From NCBI GenBank assembly GCA_964632945.1, contig CAZWCX010000007.1, positions 1 to 64,000 on the forward strand: a stretch of DNA of 64,000 nucleotides, given 5' to 3'. Below are positions 52,915-61,204 of this stretch, piece by piece; positions within the stretch are counted from its first letter, which is position 1; every line of letters starts with the position of its first letter. The position numbers and the translations under genes are program-made. Under the pieces are notes generated by a model that saw nothing but the letters and a program-made list of their open reading frames with translations, made no database searches and was not told where the DNA came from. The DNA is from CAZWCX01 sp964632945 (GTDB taxonomy: Bacteria; Planctomycetota; MHYJ01; WSZJ01; CAZWCX01).

Positions 52915-55536
52915 TCAACGCTTGCGTGCGGATGGGGCGCGGCGACGGCGGCGGCGGCCCGGCGAGACCTCCTTCCCCTCCTCCCAGCGCGCTTCCATCG
53001 AGGCCATGCGGTTTCGCAGGGCGCGATTCTCGTCCTTCAGCCGATCGATATCGGCGGTGATGCGGCCGATCGATCCGCGTTCGGAGCGCCGCTCGCGCAA
53101 CCGGCGCAGGGCGTCCCGCGACACCTTGCGCAGGATGCCGATCGGCTCGCTCTCGGCGTGGCGTTGCAGCGCAGACGACGCCTGGTCGTCGAGGACCTGT
53201 GCCAGGGCATTGGCCGCGCACCGGCGCGCCGAATGGTCGGGATCCCGAAGCAGGTCCTCCAGGCGCTCGCGCACCGCCGCAGCCTTGCCGTCGGCATGTT
53301 CCCAGAGTCGTCCGAGGGCCTGGATCGCCGCGGTCCGCACCGCGAAGGGGCGGCCGTACTCCGCGCCGCGCTCGGCCAGCGCGATCCCCCGCGGGTCCTG
53401 CAATTCCGCCAGCCCATCCATGGCCGCGCCCGCGACCACGTCGTGGAACGAGCGCCGCCGGAACGCGCGACGGAGCGCGGGCAGCGTTCCCGATTGGCGC
53501 GTGCGCGCGAGGGCACGCACCGCTTCCGCGACGACGAAATCGCTCCGGTCGCGGCGGATGATGTCGCGGAGCAGGCGCGCGGCGGCGGGCGATCGGAACC
53601 GGCCGAGCGCGCGCGCAATCGCGCGCCGCACCTTCGGATGGCGGTCGCGGCGTCCCGTCTGCAGCGCCGCAAACGCCGAGTCCGACCGGATTTCTCCCAG
53701 CGCCGCGGCGGCCTCCGAGCGCACGCCGTGGAACCCGTCCTCGAGCAACGCTTCGGCGAGCGCCGAGACGATGCCGGGCTGGTCCTCCTTGCGGCCCATC
53801 CAGCGCGCCGCCTGCATGCGCGCCGATACGCCCGGGGAGCGCCGGAGATCGAATGCCAACTCCCGAGTCGGCTTCTCCGCGCGCAGCCGCTTCAGCAGCC
53901 AACCGTCCGGATCCAATTGCACCGAGTCGGGACGGACCGTGGCCGCGAACCAGAAGACGTGCTCGGAGCGCTCGATCTCGACGGGATGGTCCTCGCAGCC
54001 GCCTTGCGCGTACACCCGCACGATCGCCGACGTGCGGAAGACCGGCGTGTCGCCGGTGACCGCTTGCGTCTGTTTCACCGTCACCGCCGCGCGGCTCGAG
54101 GCGGCGTCCCACTTCCAGGAAAAGGTGAATTCCGGGTGCCCGGACTTGTAGAGCCACTGCGAAAAGAAGGCGTCCAGCGCCTGGCCGGTCGCCTCCTCGA
54201 TGGCGATCTTGAAGTCGCTCGTCTCCACGCTCTGACACCGGTGCTTGTGCACGTAGTGGTTGATCGCTTTCCACCAGAGGGCATCCCCGAGGTGGAAGCG
54301 GAGCATATGCAGCACCCAGGCCGCCTTCTGGTAGGAGTGGCGGTCGAAGAGGTCCTCCGGATCGCGGTAGTTCCGGGTGACGATCGACCGCCGGTACGAG
54401 CCGCCGTCCTCCGCGTAGTAGTGATCGGCAAACTCCAGCATCCGCAAGGCGAACTCCTCGGGTCCCTTGCGGTGTTCCGTGTACAGCGCGTCGAAGTAGG
54501 TCGCGAACCCTTCGTTGAGCCACAGGTGCTCCCACGTCTTTGTGGTCAGCAGGTCCCCCCACCACTGGTGCGCCAGTTCGTGGGCCACCAGGCCGTCCGA
54601 GTCGACGTCGTCGAGGACCTCCCGCGTGACCAGGGCGCGCTCGTTGATGGTGGTGAGGGAGGTGTTCTCCATCCCCCCCCACATGAAGTCGCTCAGCACC
54701 GCCTGCGCGTATTTCGCGTAGGGATAGGGATGGCCGATCTTCGCGGCGAAGAAACGCAGAATGTCCGGCGTCTTCCCGAACGTCGGTCGGGCCGCGGCCT
54801 CTTCTCCCTTGCGCACGTAGTAGCGCACCGGAATGCCGTCGCTGCGGTCGGACACCTCGACGAACTCGCCGACCACGATGGAGATGAGATAGGTGGTGTG
54901 GGGGACGTCCTGACGCCAGTGAAACGTCCGCTTTCTCGCCCTCCGGTCGTGGGTCGCGGACACGAGGCGGCCGTTGGAGAGGGCGGTGTAGCGGTCCCGC
55001 ACCGTGAGGAGCACCTCGCTCGTGCACTTGTCGTTGGGAAAGTCCCAGCAGGGGAACCAGTAGCGGTTGTCCTCGCTTTCCCCCTGCGACCACACCTGGA
55101 ACGGCTTCTTCGGGTATCCCTTGTCCGGGCGGATGAAGTAGAGCCCCTTGCACGGCTCGGCGTCATATTCGATCGAGAGGTCGAGCACCTCTTCACTGGA
55201 GTAGGCGCGATCGAGCATGACGACGAGGACTTCCGGGGCCGCCACGAATTCGAGGTCGCGTCGGCCGCCGAGGGAGACGCGGCGGATCTGCAGGTCGACG
55301 GCGTCGAGTTCCACGAGGCGGAGCTCGTGGATCGGGTGGAGGGTGAGCGTCGCGCTTCCCGAGATGCGTCCTCGCCGTTCGTCGACGGCCAGTTCGAGTC
55401 GCACGTGACGGACGTCGAAGGTGCGGCTGCGCGGCAGGTGCTCTCGCGCGTCGCCGCCGGCGAAGGCGCGATGGGCGGAGCCGGAGGTGGAATCGGCGGC
55501 ATCGGCCCCGGCGCACTGGCGGCAGTACTGGTGCAT
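52915..55536 (-). CDS. M1-family aminopeptidase fused to HEAT repeats
   Basis: The 873-aa protein begins with a short cysteine-bearing N-terminus (CRQC) and an M1 zinc peptidase domain: exopeptidase motif GGMEN just before residue 300, HELAH with H319/E320/H323, and the third ligand E342 in LNEGFATY. From about 580 to 815 it has HEAT/PBS-lyase repeats, then a coiled coil and an Arg-rich end (RRRRRR). M1 enzymes remove N-terminal residues from peptides. No signal peptide is seen. ATG 55536 is preceded by AGGAG. The HEAT extension and basic tail suggest a scaffold or nucleic-acid-associated role. Confidence 0.9.
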   Translation of the reverse strand: MHQYCRQCAGADAADSTSGSAHRAFAGGDAREHLPRSRTFDVRHVRLELAVDERRGRISGSATLTLHPIHELRLVELDAVDLQIRRVSLGGRRDLEFVAAPEVLVVMLDRAYSSEEVLDLSIEYDAEPCKGLYFIRPDKGYPKKPFQVWSQGESEDNRYWFPCWDFPNDKCTSEVLLTVRDRYTALSNGRLVSATHDRRARKRTFHWRQDVPHTTYLISIVVGEFVEVSDRSDGIPVRYYVRKGEEAAARPTFGKTPDILRFFAAKIGHPYPYAKYAQAVLSDFMWGGMENTSLTTINERALVTREVLDDVDSDGLVAHELAHQWWGDLLTTKTWEHLWLNEGFATYFDALYTEHRKGPEEFALRMLEFADHYYAEDGGSYRRSIVTRNYRDPEDLFDRHSYQKAAWVLHMLRFHLGDALWWKAINHYVHKHRCQSVETSDFKIAIEEATGQALDAFFSQWLYKSGHPEFTFSWKWDAASSRAAVTVKQTQAVTGDTPVFRTSAIVRVYAQGGCEDHPVEIERSEHVFWFAATVRPDSVQLDPDGWLLKRLRAEKPTRELAFDLRRSPGVSARMQAARWMGRKEDQPGIVSALAEALLEDGFHGVRSEAAAALGEIRSDSAFAALQTGRRDRHPKVRRAIARALGRFRSPAAARLLRDIIRRDRSDFVVAEAVRALARTRQSGTLPALRRAFRRRSFHDVVAGAAMDGLAELQDPRGIALAERGAEYGRPFAVRTAAIQALGRLWEHADGKAAAVRERLEDLLRDPDHSARRCAANALAQVLDDQASSALQRHAESEPIGILRKVSRDALRRLRERRSERGSIGRITADIDRLKDENRALRNRMASMEARWEEGKEVSPGRRRRRRAPSARKR

Positions 55537-55643
55537 GGTTGCTCCTTCTCTGGACGGCGGCAGCGGCATCTTAGGGCGGCGGACGGCGGGGCGTCAATCT
55601 CCGGGGGCCGGGGGCGGAACGCGCCCGGGACGGCGGGGCGCCG

Positions 55644-56777
55644 TCACGGCCGGATCCAGACCCGCTGGGCCCCCACCATGGCGGCCACGACGACTCCGGC
55701 GAGGAAGAAGGGGGCGCCCGGAATCAGCAATCCCGTGGCCAGGGCCCCGCCGGTGATCGGCACCAAGACGTTCCCCGAACCGAGAATCGCCTCGTGGAAC
55801 CCCGTCAGCCGGCCTTCGGCCTTGGGTCCGGCGCGCAGGGAATAGTAGATCGATGAGACATAGCAGAGACCCAGGTAGGCGCCCAGGACCGGCGTGACGA
55901 GAAAGATCCAGGGTCGGCCGGCCAGCAGCGGAAGGAGCAGCACGCAGATCAGCCCCGCACCCTGCATGACGTAGAAGAGGGAACGGTGAAGGATCCATCC
56001 GCCCCAGCGGCCGAACGCGCCGAAGGCCACGGTCTGGAACAGGTACACCAGACCGAGGAACCACCCGAAGTGGGCCGGCGCTCCGTCCATGGTCTTGATC
56101 AGTTCGGGATATTGCGAGTTGATGGTGGAGCCGATGCTCCAGGCGGCGAAGTTGGCGAGCCACGCCGCCTTCATGAACCGCGCCATGTCGGCCCGGGCCT
56201 CCGGCGGCGCTCCGTCGCTCTTCCGCTCGGCGTGGCCGGGATCGTGAGGGGTGCACAACCCGACCACCGCGGCCAGCAGGGCGGCGACCCAGAGCGGACT
56301 CTCATAGTCGTTTCCGAACCGCAGCAGCAATTGTCCGCCGCACACGAAGCCCAACCCTTTGCCGCTGGACCAGACGATGTTGAACCAACCCAGGTTCCGT
56401 TCCAGCGCGCGTCCGGCCGACATCCGGCCGATTCCGGCCTGGACCGCGGGCCAGAACAGCCCGGCGCCGACTCCCAGCGGCGCGCTCGCGGCCGCGATCC
56501 CCCACAAGGTCTCCGCTGCGCCCATCATGAGGCACGAGCAAGCCATGACGACGCACCCCGCCGCGGCGACGCGATAGCCGCGCGCCGTGTCGCTCAAGCC
56601 ACCGGTGAGCGCGCACGTGAGGATGTAGAGAATCGCCGAAATCGCCGGCAGCAGGCCGAGGTAGAATTGGCTGGCCTGGAGGGAGAGGGCCTTGAAGGGG
56701 AGGACCGTCCACACGATGTACAGCATCAGGTCCAGCAGGAAGGACGCAATGCAGTACCGGACCATCCGCGGGTCCAC
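55644..56777 (-). CDS. MFS-type transporter
   Basis: The 377-aa protein has about eleven hydrophobic segments and the MFS loop pattern GGLSDTARGYRVAAAG between helices 2 and 3. It lacks the usual RRTG sequence but has the general MFS layout. Substrate unknown. It starts at GTG 56777 after GGAGGGCCCC, and is shorter than most MFS proteins (usually 400 or more). Confidence 0.82.
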   Translation of the reverse strand: MDPRMVRYCIASFLLDLMLYIVWTVLPFKALSLQASQFYLGLLPAISAILYILTCALTGGLSDTARGYRVAAAGCVVMACSCLMMGAAETLWGIAAASAPLGVGAGLFWPAVQAGIGRMSAGRALERNLGWFNIVWSSGKGLGFVCGGQLLLRFGNDYESPLWVAALLAAVVGLCTPHDPGHAERKSDGAPPEARADMARFMKAAWLANFAAWSIGSTINSQYPELIKTMDGAPAHFGWFLGLVYLFQTVAFGAFGRWGGWILHRSLFYVMQGAGLICVLLLPLLAGRPWIFLVTPVLGAYLGLCYVSSIYYSLRAGPKAEGRLTGFHEAILGSGNVLVPITGGALATGLLIPGAPFFLAGVVVAAMVGAQRVWIRP

Positions 56778-56885
56778 GGGGCCCTCCGGGCAAACGCGGG
56801 TTGCCCCCTTTCCTATCCGGGAGAACGCTCGAAATCCAGAAATAATAGGCGGATAGGTAAATGCCCCCAGAGACCTTTGTTTTCA

Positions 56886-56914
56886 CTTGACTTCGTTGAA
56901 CCTGACCGCTATTG
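56886..56914 (+). promoter_or_regulatory. Sigma-70-like promoter of the exonuclease gene
   Basis: TTGACT (56886-56891), 17-bp spacer, TATTGT (56909-56914), in an A+T-richer intergenic stretch; the leader would be about 85 nt. Confidence 0.6.
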
Positions 56915-57007
56915 TGGCTCACGATTCGTGAGGCGACTCGTTTCCTGGACCGCACTTGCCACGGACGCGAGATGCCGGGTCGCCTGCCCAGCTCGACGAG
57001 GATTGCC

Positions 57008-57631
57008 ATGGCCAAGTCCGCCGCCCCACTTCCGGCCCCGGCGACGCCCCGGGAGTTCCAGCAACTCGACCTGTTCGCCGCCAGCAAGAAGGCGGGCGCA
57101 CGCCTTCTGGCCTTCGACCTGGAGACGCAAAACTCTTTCGACGACGTTGGCGGGCGCGACAACCTGGGCGCCCTCAAGATGTCGGTCGGCATCACCTACG
57201 ATCCGGACAAAGACCGCTTCGAGGTCTATCCCGAGCAGCGCGCGAGAGAGTTGGTCGATGACCTGCTCGATGCCCAGGTCGTGGTCGGCTTCAACATCCG
57301 CCGTTTCGACTACCGGGTTCTCGAACCGTATGCCGGCGGACGCGACCTGAGCAAGATCAAGACCCTCGACCTGCTGGAGAAGCTGGAGTCGGTCCTGGGC
57401 CATCGCGTCAAGCTGGACAGTTGCGCCTCCGCCACGCTCGGCACGCAGAAGAGCGGCCATGGCCTGCAGGCGATCGAGTGGTTCCGCTCGGGGCAGTTGT
57501 CGAAGGTGATCGACTACTGCAAGGACGATGTGAAGATCACGTACGAACTGTACCGCTACGGCCACGAGAAGAAGCATATCTTCATCACGGACCGCAGCGG
57601 GGGAAAGCGCCGGGTCGAGGTCGACTGGTAA
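57008..57631 (+). CDS. DEDDy-type 3'-5' exonuclease-like protein
   Basis: The 207-aa protein is a stand-alone RNase H-fold exonuclease domain of the DnaQ/YprB type: Exo I LLAFDLETQ (D37, E39), Exo II VVVGFNIRRFDY (N96, D101) and Exo III YCKDD (Y170, D174). The expected substrate is single-stranded DNA or RNA. It has no helicase or polymerase partner here. The last residues (VEVDW) end just before a palindromic element. Confidence 0.85.
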   Translation: MAKSAAPLPAPATPREFQQLDLFAASKKAGARLLAFDLETQNSFDDVGGRDNLGALKMSVGITYDPDKDRFEVYPEQRARELVDDLLDAQVVVGFNIRRFDYRVLEPYAGGRDLSKIKTLDLLEKLESVLGHRVKLDSCASATLGTQKSGHGLQAIEWFRSGQLSKVIDYCKDDVKITYELYRYGHEKKHIFITDRSGGKRRVEVDW

Positions 57632-57649
57632 CGGCGCGATTCAGACTTG

Positions 57650-57714
57650 GGGGGACGGACCCAGGACCACGGTAGGGCCCTTGGGATCAGGAGGGTGATC
57701 GACGTCCGTCCCCC
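57650..57714. repeat. Long-armed palindromic element (REPIN-like)
   Basis: GGGGGACGGAC (57650-57660) and GTCCGTCCCCC (57704-57714) are perfect 11-bp inverted repeats around a 43-nt centre that has a small ATCA/TGAT stem of its own. The arms resemble palindromes I know from REP/RAYT-associated repeats in many genomes. It lies between convergent genes and may also terminate transcription. Confidence 0.65.
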
Positions 57715-57797
57715 TGGGGTATTTCCCCGAACCGGCGCCTGGCTCGGGTTGCATCCTGTCGGGGTGCGACCGGGAACCGGGGCGCTGCCCGCCTTCC

Positions 57798-59057
57798 CTA
57801 CTTGAGGCCCTCCTCGAGCCGATCGAGCGAGACCAGCAGTTGCGCGAGTCCCTGCGCCACGCGGTCCTGTGCGACCGCGTCGCCCGCCACCAGCCCCGTG
57901 GATGCGTCCCGCAGGATGCGGACCACGTCCCGGGTCATCTGGGTCAACGGCGCGAACTCGAAGTCCGGCAGTGATTGCGACAGGCTCGCGATGCCGGCCA
58001 GCACCTTCCCTTGCCACCCCTGCAGCTGCGTCCTCACCACGGCCGCGTCCGGCTTCACCGCGCGGGACTCCTCGTACCACTTTCCGAAGTCTCGAAGCAG
58101 CTGCCGCAGGTCCTGCAGGAGGCGTCGCGCTTCGGAGGTGTCCTGCGGATGGGTGAACTGCAGGTACTCCATCCACATGAAGTAGGTGTCGTTGAACATT
58201 TCCGCGAATTCGAGAACCTTCTCCTTCGGCGGCCGCTCCGCGGCCGGCAAAGCCAGGCTGTCCCGGTAGCGCCCGACGACGCTGCGGAGATCGGACAGAA
58301 GCATGTCGATGTAGCGCCGGCCGTACCACTGCACCCAGAAGAGATCCCGCTCCGGGCGCAACTGATTGCGCGCCTGGATCTCGTGGTAGCGCGGGTCCCA
58401 ATCGGACGTGAGCGCCGCGACGAACTCGTTGATCCCCGGTTCGGGACGCGCGTAGGCGGACTCGAAGAGCGCTTGGGCCTCCTGCTGCAGCCGGTGGAGG
58501 GTGATCATGTCCGTGCGCACCGAGTCGGCCGCGGTCCTGCGCTGGCGGTCGAGGTCTTCCAGGCTGCCGTGGCGGAAGGCGTGTCGATGTTCGGGGACTT
58601 CGCCCACTCCGGCGAGGAACTTCGCCACGGCGTCGATCTGCGCCTCGAGCGGGACCCGCACGACCGCGACATAGTCGCCGGCGAACGGTTCCTCGGGAAA
58701 GAAGGCCATGCTGGCGGAGAATCGTCCGCTGCGGACGTCGGCGGTCGCCTCGTCGACCGTGACTTCCTCGATGACGAAAGGGGTGCCCTGCGCGGCGACC
58801 CGGGGCGGTGACTTGACCTGCTTGAGATAGAGCAGTTCGAGGTGCAGGGTGGCGTTGTCGGGCAGGTTGATGGAACCCTCGATCTGGAAGGTCCAGTTCT
58901 GCGCCCCCATCCTGCGCACCTCGGCCGTGACCGCGCAACGGATCGGGGATTCGCCCGCAGCCGCCGGCGGGGCCGCGGCGAAGACCAGGGCCAGGCCGCA
59001 CGCCGCGGCCGCGCGCCTCAGTGCGACCCGGAACCGGGAAACGGCGGGGAGATTCAT
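57798..59057 (-). CDS. Secreted protein of unknown function
   Basis: The 419-aa protein has a basic N-terminus and a hydrophobic signal to about residue 35, an early domain of possible beta structure (about 40-135), and a long helical region (about 150-415) with Leu/Arg/Gln/Glu-rich heptad-like stretches. I find no family. ATG 59057 is chosen with AGGTGA upstream; GTG 59063 is an alternative. It is convergent with the exonuclease gene and divergent from the PilZ gene. Confidence 0.65.
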   Translation of the reverse strand: MNLPAVSRFRVALRRAAAACGLALVFAAAPPAAAGESPIRCAVTAEVRRMGAQNWTFQIEGSINLPDNATLHLELLYLKQVKSPPRVAAQGTPFVIEEVTVDEATADVRSGRFSASMAFFPEEPFAGDYVAVVRVPLEAQIDAVAKFLAGVGEVPEHRHAFRHGSLEDLDRQRRTAADSVRTDMITLHRLQQEAQALFESAYARPEPGINEFVAALTSDWDPRYHEIQARNQLRPERDLFWVQWYGRRYIDMLLSDLRSVVGRYRDSLALPAAERPPKEKVLEFAEMFNDTYFMWMEYLQFTHPQDTSEARRLLQDLRQLLRDFGKWYEESRAVKPDAAVVRTQLQGWQGKVLAGIASLSQSLPDFEFAPLTQMTRDVVRILRDASTGLVAGDAVAQDRVAQGLAQLLVSLDRLEEGLK

Positions 59058-59151
59058 GCTCACCTGCGCGCGAAGGAATCGGAACTCCCCCGCATCTTAC
59101 GCGCCCCCCCGCCCGGACGCAAGATCGCCGCGCGGGGGACGACTCGGACCC

Positions 59152-59178
59152 TTGACCTGCTTCCGGCTCTGTGATAGA
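59152..59178 (+). promoter_or_regulatory. Weak promoter, possible leaderless type
   Basis: TTGACC (59152-59157), 15-bp spacer, GATAGA (59173-59178) with TG two bases earlier, ending 8 nt before the PilZ ATG. A short GAGG could still serve as ribosome site, so leaderless status is uncertain. Confidence 0.3.
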
Positions 59179-59186
59179 CGAGGCTC

Positions 59187-59630
59187 ATGCACACCAAGAC
59201 TTCCATGCTGCGCAAGGAATTCGCCCTCCTGCGCGAGGCCCTGCCGGTCCGCTACAAGTTTCTGAGCAAGAAGCTGGGCGGCCCCTTGGTCCCCGAGATC
59301 TTCGAGGGGATCACCGATGACATCAACAGCGTCGGCATGCGCCTCGAAGGCGGCATTCCCGATCCGACTTGGACGATCGAAATGCTGACGCGCGGGATCT
59401 ACCTCGGCCTCAACATCCTGCTTCCCGCGAGCGAGGAGCCCATCAAGGCGCTTGGGCGCGTGATCTGGATCGAGGCCTGGGAGGAGGGGGAAGGCAAGCC
59501 GGTGGGGATGGGAGTCAAGTTCCGCGAGGTCAGCGCCGGCGACCGCCTCCGGCTCTCCACGACCATCGGCCAGATCCGCAAGGCGGCCGCCAGCACGCGC
59601 ATCAACCCGTTCGACTTGAAGAACGCGTAG
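59187..59630 (+). CDS. Single-domain PilZ-like protein
   Basis: The 147-aa protein has a PilZ layout: an N-terminal arginine region (VRYKFLSKK, about 24-32) then DDINSVGMRLEGG, matching the (D/N)xSxxG motif, and the barrel strands WTIEMLT, YLGLNILLP, LGRVIWIEA and GMGVKFREV. It probably binds c-di-GMP, although the RxxxR signature is not exact. The stop codon lies inside repeat copy B. Confidence 0.8.
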   Translation: MHTKTSMLRKEFALLREALPVRYKFLSKKLGGPLVPEIFEGITDDINSVGMRLEGGIPDPTWTIEMLTRGIYLGLNILLPASEEPIKALGRVIWIEAWEEGEGKPVGMGVKFREVSAGDRLRLSTTIGQIRKAAASTRINPFDLKNA

Positions 59631-59674
59631 CCCGGATGCTTGATGAAGCCGCGTCCGCGGCTTCATGAAGAATC
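59628..59674 (-). repeat. Palindromic dispersed repeat, copy B
   Basis: This element starts with the PilZ stop codon TAG and has a 12-bp stem with one mismatch (59641-59652 with 59657-59668, loop GTCC). Its reverse complement aligns with 5-51 at 40 of 47 positions, including the tail ATCCGGGCTA, so it lies in the opposite orientation to copy A. Confidence 0.8.
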
Positions 59675-59719
59675 GGCCCGCCGGCTCCGGGTTGCGTCAG
59701 CCGCCAGGACCGCCCGGGC

Positions 59720-59754
59720 GCCCCGCGTGCGCCACGCGGTGTCGCACGCGGGGC
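59720..59754. repeat. Hairpin 2 of the cluster, perfect 12-bp stem
   Basis: GCCCCGCGTGCG (59720-59731) pairs with CGCACGCGGGGC (59743-59754) around an 11-nt loop. Confidence 0.75.
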
Positions 59755-59765
59755 GAGGCAGGCCC

Positions 59766-59796
59766 GCTCCGGCCGGCCTCTCAGCACGGCCGGAGC
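59766..59796. repeat. Hairpin 3 of the cluster, perfect 10-bp stem
   Basis: GCTCCGGCCG (59766-59775) pairs with CGGCCGGAGC (59787-59796), again with an 11-nt loop. Confidence 0.75.
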
Positions 59797-59838
59797 CGGA
59801 TGGTTCGCGAACCGCGAAGCGGTTCGCGATTCATCCGG
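59796..59838. repeat. Hairpin 4 of the cluster, nested stem with shared ATCCGGGC tail
   Basis: TCGCGAACCGC (59805-59815) pairs with GCGGTTCGCGA (59819-59829) around a GAA loop; CCGGAT (59796-59801) and ATCCGG (59833-59838) form an outer stem. The right end ATCCGGGC is the same as in copies A and B, suggesting a related family with a different stem. Confidence 0.7.
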
Positions 59839-59859
59839 GCCCGGTGGATTCCGCGGGGC

Positions 59860-59874
59860 GCGGGGCTGCCCCGC
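59860..59874. repeat. Hairpin 5 of the cluster
   Basis: GCGGGG (59860-59865), loop CTG, CCCCGC (59869-59874): a short 6-bp stem just after the end of the convergent M23-like gene. It could serve as its terminator. Confidence 0.5.
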
Positions 59875-59891
59875 ACGGAGCCCCCACCCCG

Positions 59892-60869
59892 TCAGCGGGA
59901 CGCGTCGACCGCCGCGCCCTCGCGCTCCGCCCGGGCGAGATCCCGGAGCAGCATGCGCGCCTCTTCCGCGGCCGGCAGCCCCGCGAAGTTTCGCGCCACT
60001 TCCTGGGCGCGCGCCTTGGCTTCCTTGCGGCTCTCCGTCCCGGCCAGCGCGCGCGCCGCGGCCAGCGCGATCATGCTCTCCTCGCCGAGTTCCGCGAGAT
60101 GTCGTCGGGCCTTTTCCCGGTCGTTCCCCGCGATCAGGTCGGACTCCGCCAGTTTCTGGAAGCCCGCGATCGCCGCCGCCGTCTTGTTCTGCACCCGCAG
60201 CGCCTCCGCGTTCAGCAGCCGCTTCATTCCGTCGGCCACGGTCTTGGGCGTGATCCGGGGCGCCTGCGACGTGTAGGAGCGCCCGTCCAAGGGCACACCG
60301 GCCTTCTCTTTGACTTCGAAGAACCCGGCCGGGATCGATGTCATGTGGCTCTTGTCCCACACCACGAAGTGGAGATGTTTGAGGTCTCCCACCTTCGCGA
60401 TCGTCTGACCCGCCTGGACGTGGTCCCCCCGCTTCACCAAGGCCGAGCCCGTCTGGATGTGGGAGTAGACGCTGAATTCGCCGTCCTCGTGCTGGACTTC
60501 GATGATGTTCTCCTTGTCCCCCACCGCGGTTCCGGAGTCGAACACGCGGTAGACCACCCCGTTGCGGCCGGCGCACACGAGATCTCCGGGATTCATGCCG
60601 AAGTCCCAGGCGTAGTAGTTGTGGGCGCTGATCAGATGGGTCTGCGCGCCGAAGTTCCCCTGGAAAACCGGAACGCTGACCCGGCCCGGCCAGGGGAGAT
60701 GGTACTTGGCCGCTTCCGGCCACGCCCGATTGGACGCCAGATCGGCGCCCGCGCCGACAACCGGGGGAGCGGTCTTCCGACTGGTGTCCGCGTCTGCGCA
60801 CGCGAGGACCATTCCTCCGGCGAAGAATGCCACCCCGACGCTGCGGAGATAGGGGTGAAACGAAAACAT
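59892..60869 (-). CDS. M23-like peptidase lipoprotein
   Basis: The 325-aa protein has a lipoprotein signal with lipobox VLAC (C24), an M23/LytM-like domain (about 60-185) with AHNYYAWDFGMNPGDLV (H82, D88), YSHI (H136) and HLHF (H164, H166), and a helical C-terminal part (about 205-320) resembling TPR or coiled repeats. M23 enzymes cut peptidoglycan cross-links; whether all zinc ligands are in place is uncertain. GGAGGAG precedes ATG 60869. Confidence 0.78.
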   Translation of the reverse strand: MFSFHPYLRSVGVAFFAGGMVLACADADTSRKTAPPVVGAGADLASNRAWPEAAKYHLPWPGRVSVPVFQGNFGAQTHLISAHNYYAWDFGMNPGDLVCAGRNGVVYRVFDSGTAVGDKENIIEVQHEDGEFSVYSHIQTGSALVKRGDHVQAGQTIAKVGDLKHLHFVVWDKSHMTSIPAGFFEVKEKAGVPLDGRSYTSQAPRITPKTVADGMKRLLNAEALRVQNKTAAAIAGFQKLAESDLIAGNDREKARRHLAELGEESMIALAAARALAGTESRKEAKARAQEVARNFAGLPAAEEARMLLRDLARAEREGAAVDASR

Positions 60870-61151
60870 CCGGCACTCCTCCGCTCCGTGTTTCGACCCC
60901 GCGGGATTTCGCAGGGGGTTGCGAGAGGGACCATAGGCAATCCTTGTGCCTTCGCCGGTCGGGGACCGAGGAAGCGCCTCCAAAACGATGTAACTTCTTT
61001 CCCTGAAGAGTCTTTCTCTTTCGAGGGGAAATGGCTGTGTTACGAAGGGTGACACTCCTCGGGGGGAATCCGGGCGGTCGAGTAAGATCTCGTTTACGCC
61101 GAGCCGGAGCCTGTAAGTCGACCCTTACAGAAAAGGCAGGTCCGAAAACAC
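60870..61151. other. Non-coding stretch with nested inverted repeats
   Basis: No supported gene. GTAAC (60990-60994) and GTTAC (61039-61043) enclose TTTCCC (60998-61003) and GGGAAA (61026-61031), and a 7-bp hairpin CTGTAAG/CTTACAG lies at 61111-61130. The stretch is lower in G+C than most of the window and separates two minus-strand genes, so it should hold the M23-like gene promoter and leader. Confidence 0.5.
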
Positions 61152-61181
61152 CCGCCCCCCATTCGCGGGAATGGGGGGCGG
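61152..61181 (-). terminator. Rho-independent terminator of the zinc-ribbon gene
   Basis: CCGCCCCCCATTC (61152-61164) and GAATGGGGGGCGG (61169-61181) form a perfect 13-bp stem with a GCGG loop; on the minus strand TGTTTT follows closely. It lies 23 bp after the stop codon of the gene at 61205-61972. Confidence 0.8.
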
Positions 61182-61204
61182 TCGGCGACGGATGGGTGCC
61201 GCAG

